DNA of 22,939 nt, taken from DATJGF01 sp035495315. GTDB lineage: Bacteria; Verrucomicrobiota; Verrucomicrobiia; Limisphaerales; UBA8199. Location of the stretch: NCBI GenBank assembly GCA_035495315.1, contig DATJGF010000083.1:1-22939 (forward strand), written 5' to 3'. This document shows positions 14,613-22,840 of the stretch, piece by piece (position 1 is the first letter of the stretch; every line of letters begins with the position of its first letter). The notes under the pieces were generated by a model that was not told the DNA's origin, did no database searches, and saw nothing but the letters and a program-made list of their open reading frames with translations. A program made the position numbers and the translations under genes.

Positions 14613-15671
14613 CTACGAAAACATCAATGATTGATCTCGGCAACTATTTGGTCTGCGCACTGGCGCGTTCACACGTCGCGAGATAAAAGCCGCTAGAGTT
14701 TGTGTTTGCCAGGCCGTGAGTTGACGCAGCCTTGCGGCCAACAAACAGAGTTCGATCCTGTTCGCCACGGTATCGGGGCTAATAAGGTCCATGCAGCGGG
14801 GCAAGTTCTCGACCACGTCCACGCAAAGGTGCTTTGGGCTGTCTTTTTCATCCCCGTCGCCCAAAGGTACGCTCCGGGATCGCCAACATCCGCCCTGAGC
14901 GCAGCAGGGCAGCAATCCGACGGTATGAATAAATTGATGGGTCGGATAAGCTTCCCAATGCGGCGGCTCACGACCGCCCGCTACAACCACGCAAGGGCGG
15001 CTTTTGAGCCCTCCCGGTTTACCCTCAACCGCAGCAGCCAAATGCATGACAAAGGTCACCGGGCACAAGACGCCGTCGGCATGGTAAACCAATTTAACGA
15101 CGTCGCGCAGTGTCGTTCGGCCGCGGAAATCCAGAACCCCGTTCAGGGCGGGATGATAATGCTGCTTCTCGCCGAGTTGAACAAACAGTAGACGGCCCTG
15201 GAAGTGATCGACGACGGCTTGCCATCGGCGGAAATGCCACCACTTGATCGTGTAATCGTACTTCCCACCGGCCACAATGAGCCAGTAAGGCACATCCAGG
15301 CCGGTAATCTGGCTGACCAGGGAAGGGGTAGCCTTCTCGGCGTCGGACAGGTGTATGTCCCCCTTGAACTGGGTTGGAGCGATTCGCAAGCCAAGCTGTT
15401 GGTTGAGGTCTTCGATGAAGCCGTAGAGAAAATGCAAAGGCCGTTGGTTGGAGAATCCAATTAGCGGATACTGACAATCAAGGACCTTGACTTGTGGATC
15501 GGCTTGGTCGAGTGGCGTGAGGTACGGGTTATTCAGCCACAGCTCAGGCCAGCGGGTGCGGACGTCGGTGAGGAACTGGTCGTGGTAGCAGGCGTGCAGG
15601 TCGCGAATCGCGGCGGTCAGGGCGATGGAATCTCCCGGAGCTTGTAGGTTCCTGATGATCAGCTTTTGCAT
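14613..15671 (-). CDS. Glycosyltransferase family 9 (heptosyltransferase-like)
   Basis: The 352-residue protein begins MQKLIIRNLQAPGDSIALTA, the GT-B N-terminal loop of GT9 enzymes. It continues with GDIHLSDAE, YWLIVAGGKYDYTIKWW, LLFVQLGE and HADGVLCPVTFVMHLAAAVE. These segments form the ADP-sugar-binding half. A cysteine-rich stretch LPCCAQGGCWRS (Cys256, 257, 262), with further Cys283 and Cys293, may bind a metal; it is not usual in enterobacterial WaaC/WaaF. The reaction is probably transfer of a heptose or similar sugar to a surface acceptor. The start at 15671 has GGA 7 nt upstream and gives the canonical N-terminus; the frame is open to 15794 but that would overlap the upstream gene. 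The gap to that gene is only 11 nt. Confidence 0.85.
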   Translation of the reverse strand: MQKLIIRNLQAPGDSIALTAAIRDLHACYHDQFLTDVRTRWPELWLNNPYLTPLDQADPQVKVLDCQYPLIGFSNQRPLHFLYGFIEDLNQQLGLRIAPTQFKGDIHLSDAEKATPSLVSQITGLDVPYWLIVAGGKYDYTIKWWHFRRWQAVVDHFQGRLLFVQLGEKQHYHPALNGVLDFRGRTTLRDVVKLVYHADGVLCPVTFVMHLAAAVEGKPGGLKSRPCVVVAGGREPPHWEAYPTHQFIHTVGLLPCCAQGGCWRSRSVPLGDGDEKDSPKHLCVDVVENLPRCMDLISPDTVANRIELCLLAARLRQLTAWQTQTLAAFISRRVNAPVRRPNSCRDQSLMFS

Positions 15672-15682
15672 GGGGTTTCCAG

Positions 15683-16204
15683 TCAAGTTAAACGTTCTGA
15701 AGGAAAGCCGGGTCCTTCGATTTTGACGGGCAGATCCCGTAATTGCGTTCCGGGAGGCAAAGGGATAGGAACGTACGCTGTAACCGAAAGGCACTCCGAG
15801 CGGGGCAGCCCTCTGGCATCGACGTTACCGAAACTGAAGATGACATCGATAGTGAAACCTTTTTCGATGATGGGCTCGGCTATCACGCCATAGGGTGCAT
15901 AGCGATCCTCCAATCGGTCGCGCGCTATGAGAGTTCTTTCGATGGCCCGGAGAAGTTCTAATTCTCTTCGAGTTTGAGCCGATGCTCTGGAGTTTTTCCG
16001 CTCCTCGAGCAAGGCGGCGTATTGGCAGTTAAGCTCGTAATAGACGGCAAGAAACTCGAGCATGACACGTTCGTTGCGTGCGGAGGCATCGGGCGGCGGG
16101 CCCTCTCGAGCGTTAGCCCTGGGATAGTACTTAGCCCGAAAATCGGTTCGCGATCGCGGGTCCTCAAAAACCGGCGACACTTGCAGAGGCTGTTTTTGGT
16201 TCAT
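15683..16204 (-). CDS. Hypothetical protein with central coiled coil
   Basis: I do not recognise this 173-residue protein. The first 40 residues are polar (DPRSRTDFRAKYYPRANA). Residues 43-105 are strongly helical and rich in Glu, Arg and Leu (ELNCQYAALLEERKNSR, RRELELLRAIERTLIARDRL), a probable coiled coil. The C-terminal part (GFTIDVIFSFGNVDARG, VTAYVPIPLPPGTQL) looks like beta strands. There is no signal peptide or membrane segment. The start overlaps the end of the ATPase-WD40 gene by 41 nt, and the GT9 gene follows after 11 nt, which ties it to the signalling genes and the glycosyltransferases. It may be an adaptor between them; this is inference from position and coiled coil. Confidence 0.65.
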   Translation of the reverse strand: MNQKQPLQVSPVFEDPRSRTDFRAKYYPRANAREGPPPDASARNERVMLEFLAVYYELNCQYAALLEERKNSRASAQTRRELELLRAIERTLIARDRLEDRYAPYGVIAEPIIEKGFTIDVIFSFGNVDARGLPRSECLSVTAYVPIPLPPGTQLRDLPVKIEGPGFPSERLT

Positions 16205-19200
16205 AAGCAGGTGCTGGATCGGAGAAGCGCAAATTGCCCTTCAGGTTGAGGTTGGATAAACCTTCAGAAATTAGCGCCAGATCCCACACGAAAACCAGCT
16301 GGTCCGAGCTAATCGCGGCCAGTTTCCTGCCATCGTGGCTAAAAGCTAGACCGCGGACCTGTTTCCGATCGGGAATTTCCAACCGAAGGAGCGTTTCGTC
16401 AGGATCTCCCAAGGGCATACGCGATCCTGGCTTAGGTGAAAAACCCAGCACAATTTTATAGGGTGGCTCGGTCATGGCAAAAAGGCTTCCACCGCCCGAA
16501 AACGCTATTGGCCCACTGAATTTTTTCGCCGAATGCGGGCCAGGCTCCCAAGTGCCGACGCGCCAGAATTGGACGCCCGGGCCTTGGACACCCTTATCTG
16601 CAGTGGTAACAAACCAGTCGCCCAAGGGACTGAAAGCGAAGTCGGAGCCAGAATCGAATTGTGGTTTCGTTTTCACTCGAGTCCGTGTGGTCAAATCCCA
16701 AACGTGAATCGGATTTGTTTGGCCGCGAACCGCGGTGTCTCGCGCGGCGCTCGCCGCCAGGTACTTTCCGTCTGGGCTGAGCACCAGGGATTGGTAACCA
16801 TTGGTCCCGATGTCGATCATGAATGAGGTTGAAGGCTGATTTTGGTCAAAAAGATATACTTGGTACGTCACTGAGTGATCGTGGTTTTGGGTCGAGTGAA
16901 GGACGGCCGCGCGTTCGCCACTCAGAGCCAGGGCGAAAGGCCCGAGGCCAATGCCGAGTCGACTTGAGAGGCTGGCGGGAAGGTCGATTGGTTTGAGAAG
17001 CAAGGGAGCGGCCAGTGAACCGGGTAACGGACGCCAACGCTGCAATCCCCTTAAGCTGCTGCTCGCCATCAAATCACCCGCCGGACAAAAAAAGGCCGAA
17101 TGCGTCGACTCTTGGTCGGGCAGGTTGAGCAGTTTTCTTCCCAAGGCAGTGTCCCAAATAACAATACCGTCGTCGCCCGCGGCTGCGAGCCACCGACTAT
17201 CCGGGCTAAAATCAACGGTCTCGATTTGTTCGGCCGGTGCAGCGTGCCCAAGAAGAACTCGATAAGCACGAGCGGGATCAACCTCCCAGAGCCGAATCTC
17301 CTCTCCCACTTTTCTTACACCGAGACGAGAGTCCTTCAAGCTGAAAACAAGGTTTTCGAGCTGTTCGCCGCTCGGCAGCTGGAGAGTCATTTCTCTGCCT
17401 GTGAATGGGATCCATAATCGAACGGTTCGATCCGACCCCGTGGAAGCCAGCAAGTCTCCTTGATGGCTGAAGGCCAGGCGATGGACCGCGCCATCGTGTT
17501 TTCCCAGGAGGCGATGAACGTTGGGATGCTCCAAGTCCCACAGATAGATTTCCCCACTCTGACATGCGGCGGCCAGGAATTCCCCGTCTGGGTGCCAGGC
17601 GAGATCCAACACCGGACCACGGTGGTAAAAGGTTTCGCGGACTTGCCTCGTATCCAAATCCCAAATCTGAACATTGAGACTCGAGTCAGAGGATTGAGCA
17701 AGTAGGTTGGTAGTGGGGTGGAACCGAAGGCAGTTGGCGGGGCTGGCCAAGGCATTCGTTAGAGTAAGCAGGGGCGCGAAGTCGGAACTGGCCTTTTCCA
17801 GAGAATACACCAAGAGCCTACCGTCTGGTTGGCCAAAGGCCAATCTGCGACTGTCCTGGCTGAACTCCAGGGCCCTGCCACTAACGAGGTTCGTCAGTCT
17901 AAGAAGTGGCTTTTGATTGCGCCAGTCCCATACGAAGAGTTCGGCCGCTCCATCTCGTTCGTGACGAGCCGCCAAATAGTGGCCGTTAGGACTGAAAACC
18001 AGCAGGAGGGCAGGTGAAACCGCCGCTCGCAAGTAAGCGAGTTCCTGGCCGTTAGTCGTTCTGCAGACGGTCACCAGACCATTCGAATTGCCTTGCGCAC
18101 AAACTTCGAAATCCGGGCTCAGAGCGAACGGCCCGTCGCGGATCAGCCGAACGGAGACTTCAGGGTCGTCTTTCAGATCCATGAGAGCCAGGGACTTGGC
18201 GGCCAAATCCCGAAGCTGCGCCCTGTCGGCTTTTTTGGAGAATAACCAGTTGGCTTTGCCGATGGCTGAAAGGCTATCGAAGCGTTGACCGCGAGTGCCA
18301 CTGGCGAGGATCGCCTTGGCCTGGGCGACGTACGCTTTTTTCGTCTCCGATATAGTAATCGCAAGCATGACCAGCAAGGCCAACACAACCGCAACCGCAA
18401 TTCCGGACGTGCGCAGCACGCCCAACCTGAAGGCAGCCCGTTGCCGACGCACGTCGGCGTCAGGTAAGTTGGATTGCACCCACCGCCGGTCGAAGACTCG
18501 GTGATAAATCCGATTACGCTTGTGCAGTTGGCCATGATCCGACCGAACGACCCCCGACAATCTCAAAATGCTGACAAGAGGGTTGGATTCCTCATCCGCG
18601 ACCAGGCCGCCACGCCAGACGCGAAGATAAAGCTCCAGGAGCCCGGTTAAATCGGCCTGGCTGCGCAAAAGACGCTCGCGCACGAAGATCAGGTTGTCGT
18701 CGCGCTGCCGCGCGTGACTAAGCAGAAAGAGCTCCTCACAACTGTGATCGACCCTTAAGCGCTGGCCCGCTTGGGCCAAGGTATCGCAAAGCCGCTGGGT
18801 TAGATAGGGATGTCCGCCCGTCCAATAGAGGACGCGCCGAAGCAGTTTTGCCGCTCGCGGAGGCTCGGCGTGCAATCCCTTGGCTAACGGCGCTGCTTCT
18901 TGAGGGGTGAAATCGTTGAGCTCGATTCTTCGTCCGATATTAAACGGCGTCATCCGCGTGTCGCGGATCAGATCGCTAGGCGTAGCCACTCCCAACAAGC
19001 AAAATACCAGGCGGTTCAACTCTAGGTCTTCAGAGCGCCGGTTGTAGCTCTGGCGAATCGCAGCAAAAAAATCATCGGTGGAAAATGGGAGACTCAGGAC
19101 GCTATCGATCTCGTCCAAGAAAACCACCAAAGGACCTGGACGCGAATCGAGCACGACTTTGCGCAGGGCGGCAAACCATCGCTGGACCGGACCTAAAAGC

Positions 19201-19529
19201 AGGTTGGCATCCCAAAATCCCTTGAGCTGCTCTTCCAGCCCGAGTTGTTCGCCCATACTCACGAGCAGACCGATGTACCATTGCTCGGCAGTGAGGTTTT
19301 GTCCGATCGCCCCGAGATCAAGCACCAGAACATCCGTCCCCAGTTCGCGCAGCTTAGTTGCTGTGCGAACCATTAGGGAGGATTTACCCATCTGTCGGGA
19401 AGTCAGAACATAGCAAAACTCGCGGTTGAGCAACGCTCGGTAAAGATCGGTATCTGCATGGCGCTCGACATAGCAAGGGGCATCGGAGCGCAACGTCCCA
19501 CCGGCCACATAGAAGCCCCGCGTGCTCAT
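16164..19529 (-). CDS. AAA-like ATPase - transmembrane - WD40 propeller protein
   Basis: The 1121-residue protein has three parts. Residues 1-350 are an AAA-like (AAA_35 type, STAND-related) NTPase with Walker A TSRQMGKSSL (43-52), Walker B LVVFLDEIDS (134-143) and the sensor-like WTGGHPYLTQRL near 236. Residues 371-393 form a single membrane helix (SGIAVAVVLALLVMLAITI), preceded by basic RRQRAAFRLG. After a spacer with GQRFDSLSAIGKA, residues from about 455 to 1105 are a series of WD40 repeats (LVFSPNGHYLAA, LAWHPDGEFLAAA, LAFSHQGDLLASTGSDRTVR). The family senses or scaffolds through the propeller and switches by nucleotide binding. The basic flank before the helix puts the ATPase in the cytoplasm and the propeller outside. 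Its ATG overlaps the stop of the kinase-ATPase gene as ATGA, so the two are translationally coupled. Confidence 0.85.
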   Translation of the reverse strand: MSTRGFYVAGGTLRSDAPCYVERHADTDLYRALLNREFCYVLTSRQMGKSSLMVRTATKLRELGTDVLVLDLGAIGQNLTAEQWYIGLLVSMGEQLGLEEQLKGFWDANLLLGPVQRWFAALRKVVLDSRPGPLVVFLDEIDSVLSLPFSTDDFFAAIRQSYNRRSEDLELNRLVFCLLGVATPSDLIRDTRMTPFNIGRRIELNDFTPQEAAPLAKGLHAEPPRAAKLLRRVLYWTGGHPYLTQRLCDTLAQAGQRLRVDHSCEELFLLSHARQRDDNLIFVRERLLRSQADLTGLLELYLRVWRGGLVADEESNPLVSILRLSGVVRSDHGQLHKRNRIYHRVFDRRWVQSNLPDADVRRQRAAFRLGVLRTSGIAVAVVLALLVMLAITISETKKAYVAQAKAILASGTRGQRFDSLSAIGKANWLFSKKADRAQLRDLAAKSLALMDLKDDPEVSVRLIRDGPFALSPDFEVCAQGNSNGLVTVCRTTNGQELAYLRAAVSPALLLVFSPNGHYLAARHERDGAAELFVWDWRNQKPLLRLTNLVSGRALEFSQDSRRLAFGQPDGRLLVYSLEKASSDFAPLLTLTNALASPANCLRFHPTTNLLAQSSDSSLNVQIWDLDTRQVRETFYHRGPVLDLAWHPDGEFLAAACQSGEIYLWDLEHPNVHRLLGKHDGAVHRLAFSHQGDLLASTGSDRTVRLWIPFTGREMTLQLPSGEQLENLVFSLKDSRLGVRKVGEEIRLWEVDPARAYRVLLGHAAPAEQIETVDFSPDSRWLAAAGDDGIVIWDTALGRKLLNLPDQESTHSAFFCPAGDLMASSSLRGLQRWRPLPGSLAAPLLLKPIDLPASLSSRLGIGLGPFALALSGERAAVLHSTQNHDHSVTYQVYLFDQNQPSTSFMIDIGTNGYQSLVLSPDGKYLAASAARDTAVRGQTNPIHVWDLTTRTRVKTKPQFDSGSDFAFSPLGDWFVTTADKGVQGPGVQFWRVGTWEPGPHSAKKFSGPIAFSGGGSLFAMTEPPYKIVLGFSPKPGSRMPLGDPDETLLRLEIPDRKQVRGLAFSHDGRKLAAISSDQLVFVWDLALISEGLSNLNLKGNLRFSDPAPAYEPKTASASVAGF

Positions 19530-21511
19530 AACAGATGCTTACGAAAATAGTTGAGGTAGAGTTGGCAGCGAAGGGCCGGCCCCCGTTCAGACTCTCCGGC
19601 CAGGAGACCAGCGCTGCGCAGACGATAAAAGCTGGTGGCGTCGATCGAACACTGGCCGCGTACCACGCTTCGGACAACCTCCACGAGCGATTTGTCTCGG
19701 TTCAGCGACGCCAGGAGACGTCGCAAATGGTCCGCAAAGAGGCCATCATCCAGGTCGGCCTGAGCCTCCAATTCAGTAATCGAGATTTTGTGCGTGACCA
19801 ATTCGTCGAGCGCTTTTCGGACCAGAAACGGTTGGCCGCCCACCAGGCGAGTCAATTGCCCAAGCTCCGCCTCCGTTTGCAGCGGGCGGCCATAGCGCCG
19901 ATTCAACTCGGCCACCTCGTCTGTATTGAAATCGTGGAGGGTCAGGCGAGTGCCCACGTTGAATGGCGAGTTGTTCAGATCGGTGATAAACAAGGAAGCT
20001 TCAGTGGCATGCGCCACCGCCAGACTGAGGCGTGCCCAAGGGCCGTTTGGGTCCAGGGCTCGTTTATTGTGCCAGGACCTGAACAACCGGAATACCTCTT
20101 CGCCAAATGGGCAGGTGAACAGTCGGTCCACCTCGTCTAAGCCCCAAAACAGGTGAGTGGTCAATTTGCCCAGGGCCTGGCTTCGCAAATAACGATCGAA
20201 GTTCGTATTAGGACTGTAGCGATGGTCCCAAATATCACCTAGAAGCACGTCCAGGTTCAGTTGCGCAGGATCGGCTAATGAATTGGCCAGGGCGAGATAG
20301 AAGTTCTCCAAGGATCCAAACTCCGAGTCATTGAAGGCCTGGAGGTCAGTAGCGGCTGCATCAATCCCCTCTTCCCGCGCCTGTTCCAGGCCACGAGCCA
20401 GCAGTGAACTCTTGCCCATTTGGCGCGCCCCTTTGACCAGGATAATACTGTCGCGTCTCGCAATGGCGGCGTGAAATTCGTCATCTGTCGGGCGGCGGAT
20501 GTAGAACTTCGAGCCTAAAGTTACAGCCCCACCCTCCGCTTCAATGCCACGGACTTGCTGCTCCGCGCGGTCAGGTTTGGGGCTGTCGGAGCAAGAGGCC
20601 AAGACCTGTTTTTTGAGCAACACTTGGCCCAACCGCTCACGCATCTCGCCGGCGTTCTGGAATCTCTTCGCGAACTCCGGGCTACAGGCCTGGTGAATGA
20701 TCTTGTTGAGTTGCCTTAGCTGGTCAAGGTCCAGACGCTGGTCCAAGTCAGTGGGTAAATCCGGATAGGTTTGCCCCATAGCGGCTTCATAGAGCACCTT
20801 GCCCAAACTGTAGAGATCAGCACTCGGGCATGATGGAGCAGTTGGCGGCATGTAGACCTCGGTCCCGACATAGCTGCTCCCTCCATCAGCGGTGGTAACC
20901 AGCCCGATGTCTGCCAGTTTTGGAACATTCTGAAAGAAGATAATATTTGACGGCTTGATGTCGCGGTGGATGAAACCCAAATTATGCAACTCACCGAGGG
21001 CGTCAGCAAGCTCCAGCCCTAATTGCACGGTCTCTTCGGCGCCCAGCCGTCCTCGAGCCATTATTTCGGTTCTCAGGGTCTTAGGTTGGTACTTTTCAGG
21101 ATCGAAGTTTTGTCCTGTCGCCACGTCGTCGGCCAATTCCATGAGATAGTAGAAATACTGGTCGTCCACGCTTTGGCCTACTTGAAGAATTCTCACCCAG
21201 TTGCGGTGACGGTGGGAGATCGGTTCGAACCTTTTCAGACCGGCAAATTCCCGGTCGTAAGGATGTTGGCTGGGAAACGTTCTACGGTGAACCACCTTCA
21301 CTGCTCGAAACGATCCGGTTAGCGTTTGGGCGAGCCACACCTCACCGTAGCTTCCCATGCCAATGCGACGTAAGAGTTGATGATCTGCTATCTTAAACAT
21401 TGGATTGCGCAGGACATCGGGCGTCGTCGTACCTTTACCAGCACGCCGACCAGCGACGAGCTTGCTTTGCGGACTCTTCCGACCGATTTGGATCCCATCT
21501 TTCTGCCGCAT
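19526..21511 (-). CDS. Serine/threonine protein kinase fused to AAA-like ATPase
   Basis: With the start at 21511 the protein has 661 residues. The kinase domain (about 40-300) shows glycine loop GMGSYGEV (51-58), Lys72 in AVKVV, catalytic HRDIKPSN (182-189), KLADIGL in place of DFG (Asp201 kept) and GTEVYMPP (216-223). The Glu that usually follows as PPE is Thr here. Residues about 340-661 are an AAA_35-type ATPase with Walker A KGARQMGKSSLL and Walker B HLFWGLDEVDR (453-463). It shares RQMGKSSL with the next gene product, so both probably act in one complex. No membrane helix is seen. The start is uncertain: GGAGGAA lies 17 nt before the ATG at 21511, a TTG at 21535 is in frame, and the ATG at 21400 (MFKIADHQLLRRIG) matches the usual N-terminus of this kinase group. 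Confidence 0.85.
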   Translation of the reverse strand: MRQKDGIQIGRKSPQSKLVAGRRAGKGTTTPDVLRNPMFKIADHQLLRRIGMGSYGEVWLAQTLTGSFRAVKVVHRRTFPSQHPYDREFAGLKRFEPISHRHRNWVRILQVGQSVDDQYFYYLMELADDVATGQNFDPEKYQPKTLRTEIMARGRLGAEETVQLGLELADALGELHNLGFIHRDIKPSNIIFFQNVPKLADIGLVTTADGGSSYVGTEVYMPPTAPSCPSADLYSLGKVLYEAAMGQTYPDLPTDLDQRLDLDQLRQLNKIIHQACSPEFAKRFQNAGEMRERLGQVLLKKQVLASCSDSPKPDRAEQQVRGIEAEGGAVTLGSKFYIRRPTDDEFHAAIARRDSIILVKGARQMGKSSLLARGLEQAREEGIDAAATDLQAFNDSEFGSLENFYLALANSLADPAQLNLDVLLGDIWDHRYSPNTNFDRYLRSQALGKLTTHLFWGLDEVDRLFTCPFGEEVFRLFRSWHNKRALDPNGPWARLSLAVAHATEASLFITDLNNSPFNVGTRLTLHDFNTDEVAELNRRYGRPLQTEAELGQLTRLVGGQPFLVRKALDELVTHKISITELEAQADLDDGLFADHLRRLLASLNRDKSLVEVVRSVVRGQCSIDATSFYRLRSAGLLAGESERGPALRCQLYLNYFRKHLL

Positions 21512-21535
21512 ACACGGTAAACTCGGTTCCTCCAA

Positions 21536-21724
21536 TTAACTCAGGCTTGCGGCCTCTACGGCATCTGCGATTTGCAACTTGCCGCGAAGCTCGGAGAATC
21601 TGCTGTTGCCTGCAGCAGCGCTGGGCGGCAATCCTTGGCCAATCGACAGTTTGGGGGAGGTCGCGTGCCAGTTTAGCCCCGCTGCCAACAACACTCTCAG
21701 AGTTTGTTTATGGCATGAAACCAT
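21536..21724 (-). CDS. Possible small protein upstream of kinase gene
   Basis: A 62-codon frame starts with ATG at 21724, preceded by GTAAGG at about 7 nt. It ends in TAA directly before the GGAGGAA that leads the kinase gene, 24 nt from the kinase ATG. The product has a mildly hydrophobic N-terminus (LRVLLAAGL) and ends with LRGKLQIADAVEAASLS. It is not recognised. The good ribosome site and tight link with the kinase gene favour a real gene; the short length and lack of family weigh against. It might be a leader peptide or small regulator of the operon. Confidence 0.4.
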   Translation of the reverse strand: MVSCHKQTLRVLLAAGLNWHATSPKLSIGQGLPPSAAAGNSRFSELRGKLQIADAVEAASLS

Positions 21725-21908
21725 AGGAAGCCTTACTCCGTTCTGCCTATGTGGACGGTTACGAACCTACCGAATCGGAGGATGGCTCTTCAAGCAAATA
21801 CATTGCTAGCAAACCAAGGCCCAAGAATGGATACGGACGGCCCTGCGGTTTCTTACAAAAAATCTGTGTTTGAGTGGAAAACCGACCAACCGCCTTAGCG
21901 CGCTATAA
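21725..21908. promoter_or_regulatory. Divergent promoter region between kinase operon and sigma-factor genes
   Basis: No gene is visible in these 184 bp, which must hold start signals for both directions. TATAAAT occurs at the right end (around 21905), directly before the ATG of the small plus-strand frame, which is too close to serve that start as a -10 box. No palindromic operator or CGAATAG array is seen. Confidence 0.4.
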
Positions 21909-22163
21909 ATGGGCAACAGAAGTTCCAGTCATGTTGGAAATCAATTCAGCCGGGTCGCCAAGGTGATGGAAGCGGCTGTCGATAAGGGCGATGCAAAGTT
22001 ACTCAAACCGGTGGCTCGGTTCATGCCAACCTGGCTGCCAGCCCGGATCTCGCTCATCGCTGCTGATTTTCTCGTAGCAGCGCTAAGCTCAGCCTTTATC
22101 GTCACAGGTTGCAGTTGGGCCAAGGATTGGAAGCAGCTTTGTGTCGCAGTTGCCAATGCGTAA
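21909..22163 (+). CDS. Possible small membrane protein before sigma-factor gene
   Basis: An 84-codon frame ends 20 nt before the sigma-factor start. Its codon use looks like a coding sequence. The product is charged at first (KVMEAAVDKGDAKLLKPVAR) and has a hydrophobic stretch near residues 50-70 (IAADFLVAALSSAFIVTG), a possible single membrane helix. A membrane protein beside an ECF sigma factor could be an anti-sigma factor, but none of the known anti-sigma motifs (such as HXXXCXXC) is present. An open frame on the opposite strand over the same bases is a competing reading. Not recognised. Confidence 0.35.
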   Translation: MGNRSSSHVGNQFSRVAKVMEAAVDKGDAKLLKPVARFMPTWLPARISLIAADFLVAALSSAFIVTGCSWAKDWKQLCVAVANA

Positions 22164-22183
22164 GGGCAGATGCATTATTCGTC

Positions 22184-22819
22184 ATGCCCCTCAATCGGGA
22201 AGAACTGTTTCCCACACGCGCCACCTTGATTGAGAAGCTCAAGGACTGGAGGGACCAGAAAAGCTGGCAGGAATTCTTCGACACCTATTGGCGCCTTATC
22301 TATGGCGTGGCGCGTAGAGCCGGGCTCAACGACGTCGAGGCGCAGGATGTCGTACAGGAAACCTTGTTTGCAACGGCCAAGCACCTGCCCGCCTTCAAAT
22401 ACGATCCGGCTATAGGCTCCTTCAAAGGCTGGCTCTTGAACATGACGCGCTGGCGGATCACCGACCAATTTCGCAAGCGCGGGCCAATTAATCAGTACCA
22501 CGTGCACGACCTGAGTGAAGAGGCCACCCAGCAAACTGAGACGATGGCGAATGTGGCGGATCCTAATGGGCTTTGCGCGCATCAAGTCTGGGAAGAAGAG
22601 TGGAAGGCCAACCTGCTTGAGGCTGCGATTGACAACGTCCGACGCAAGATTGATCCCCCAAAATACCAGATTTTCGATCTGTATGTACACAAAGCATGGT
22701 CCGCAAAAAGGGTCGCCGCAACCTTGGGGATTTCTACGAACCAGGTTTATGTCGCCAAAAACCGCGTGACTCGACTAATTAAAGAAGAGGCGGCCCGCCT
22801 GGAGAAGAACATGATCTGA
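22184..22819 (+). CDS. ECF-type RNA polymerase sigma factor
   Basis: The 211-residue protein has sigma region 2 (SWQEFFDTYWRLIYGVARRA, DVEAQDVVQETLFATAKHL, FKYDPAIGSFKGWLLNMTRW, ITDQFRKR) and a C-terminal region 4 helix-turn-helix (SAKRVAATLGISTNQVYVAK, then RVTRLIKEEAARL). It directs RNA polymerase to a specific promoter set. The ATG at 22184 starts directly before the region 2 helices; the open frame to 22109 adds nothing family-like, and no Shine-Dalgarno site is seen. It is divergent from the kinase operon. In Planctomycetes and Verrucomicrobiota, sigma factors of this sort commonly sit beside eukaryote-like protein kinases that regulate them, so the kinase-ATPase is the natural partner. 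It is intact, unlike the sigma relic at 10977-11609, which belongs to a different subgroup. Confidence 0.9.
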   Translation: MPLNREELFPTRATLIEKLKDWRDQKSWQEFFDTYWRLIYGVARRAGLNDVEAQDVVQETLFATAKHLPAFKYDPAIGSFKGWLLNMTRWRITDQFRKRGPINQYHVHDLSEEATQQTETMANVADPNGLCAHQVWEEEWKANLLEAAIDNVRRKIDPPKYQIFDLYVHKAWSAKRVAATLGISTNQVYVAKNRVTRLIKEEAARLEKNMI

Positions 22820-22840
22820 GTCGCCCGAGGAGGAGAGCAG

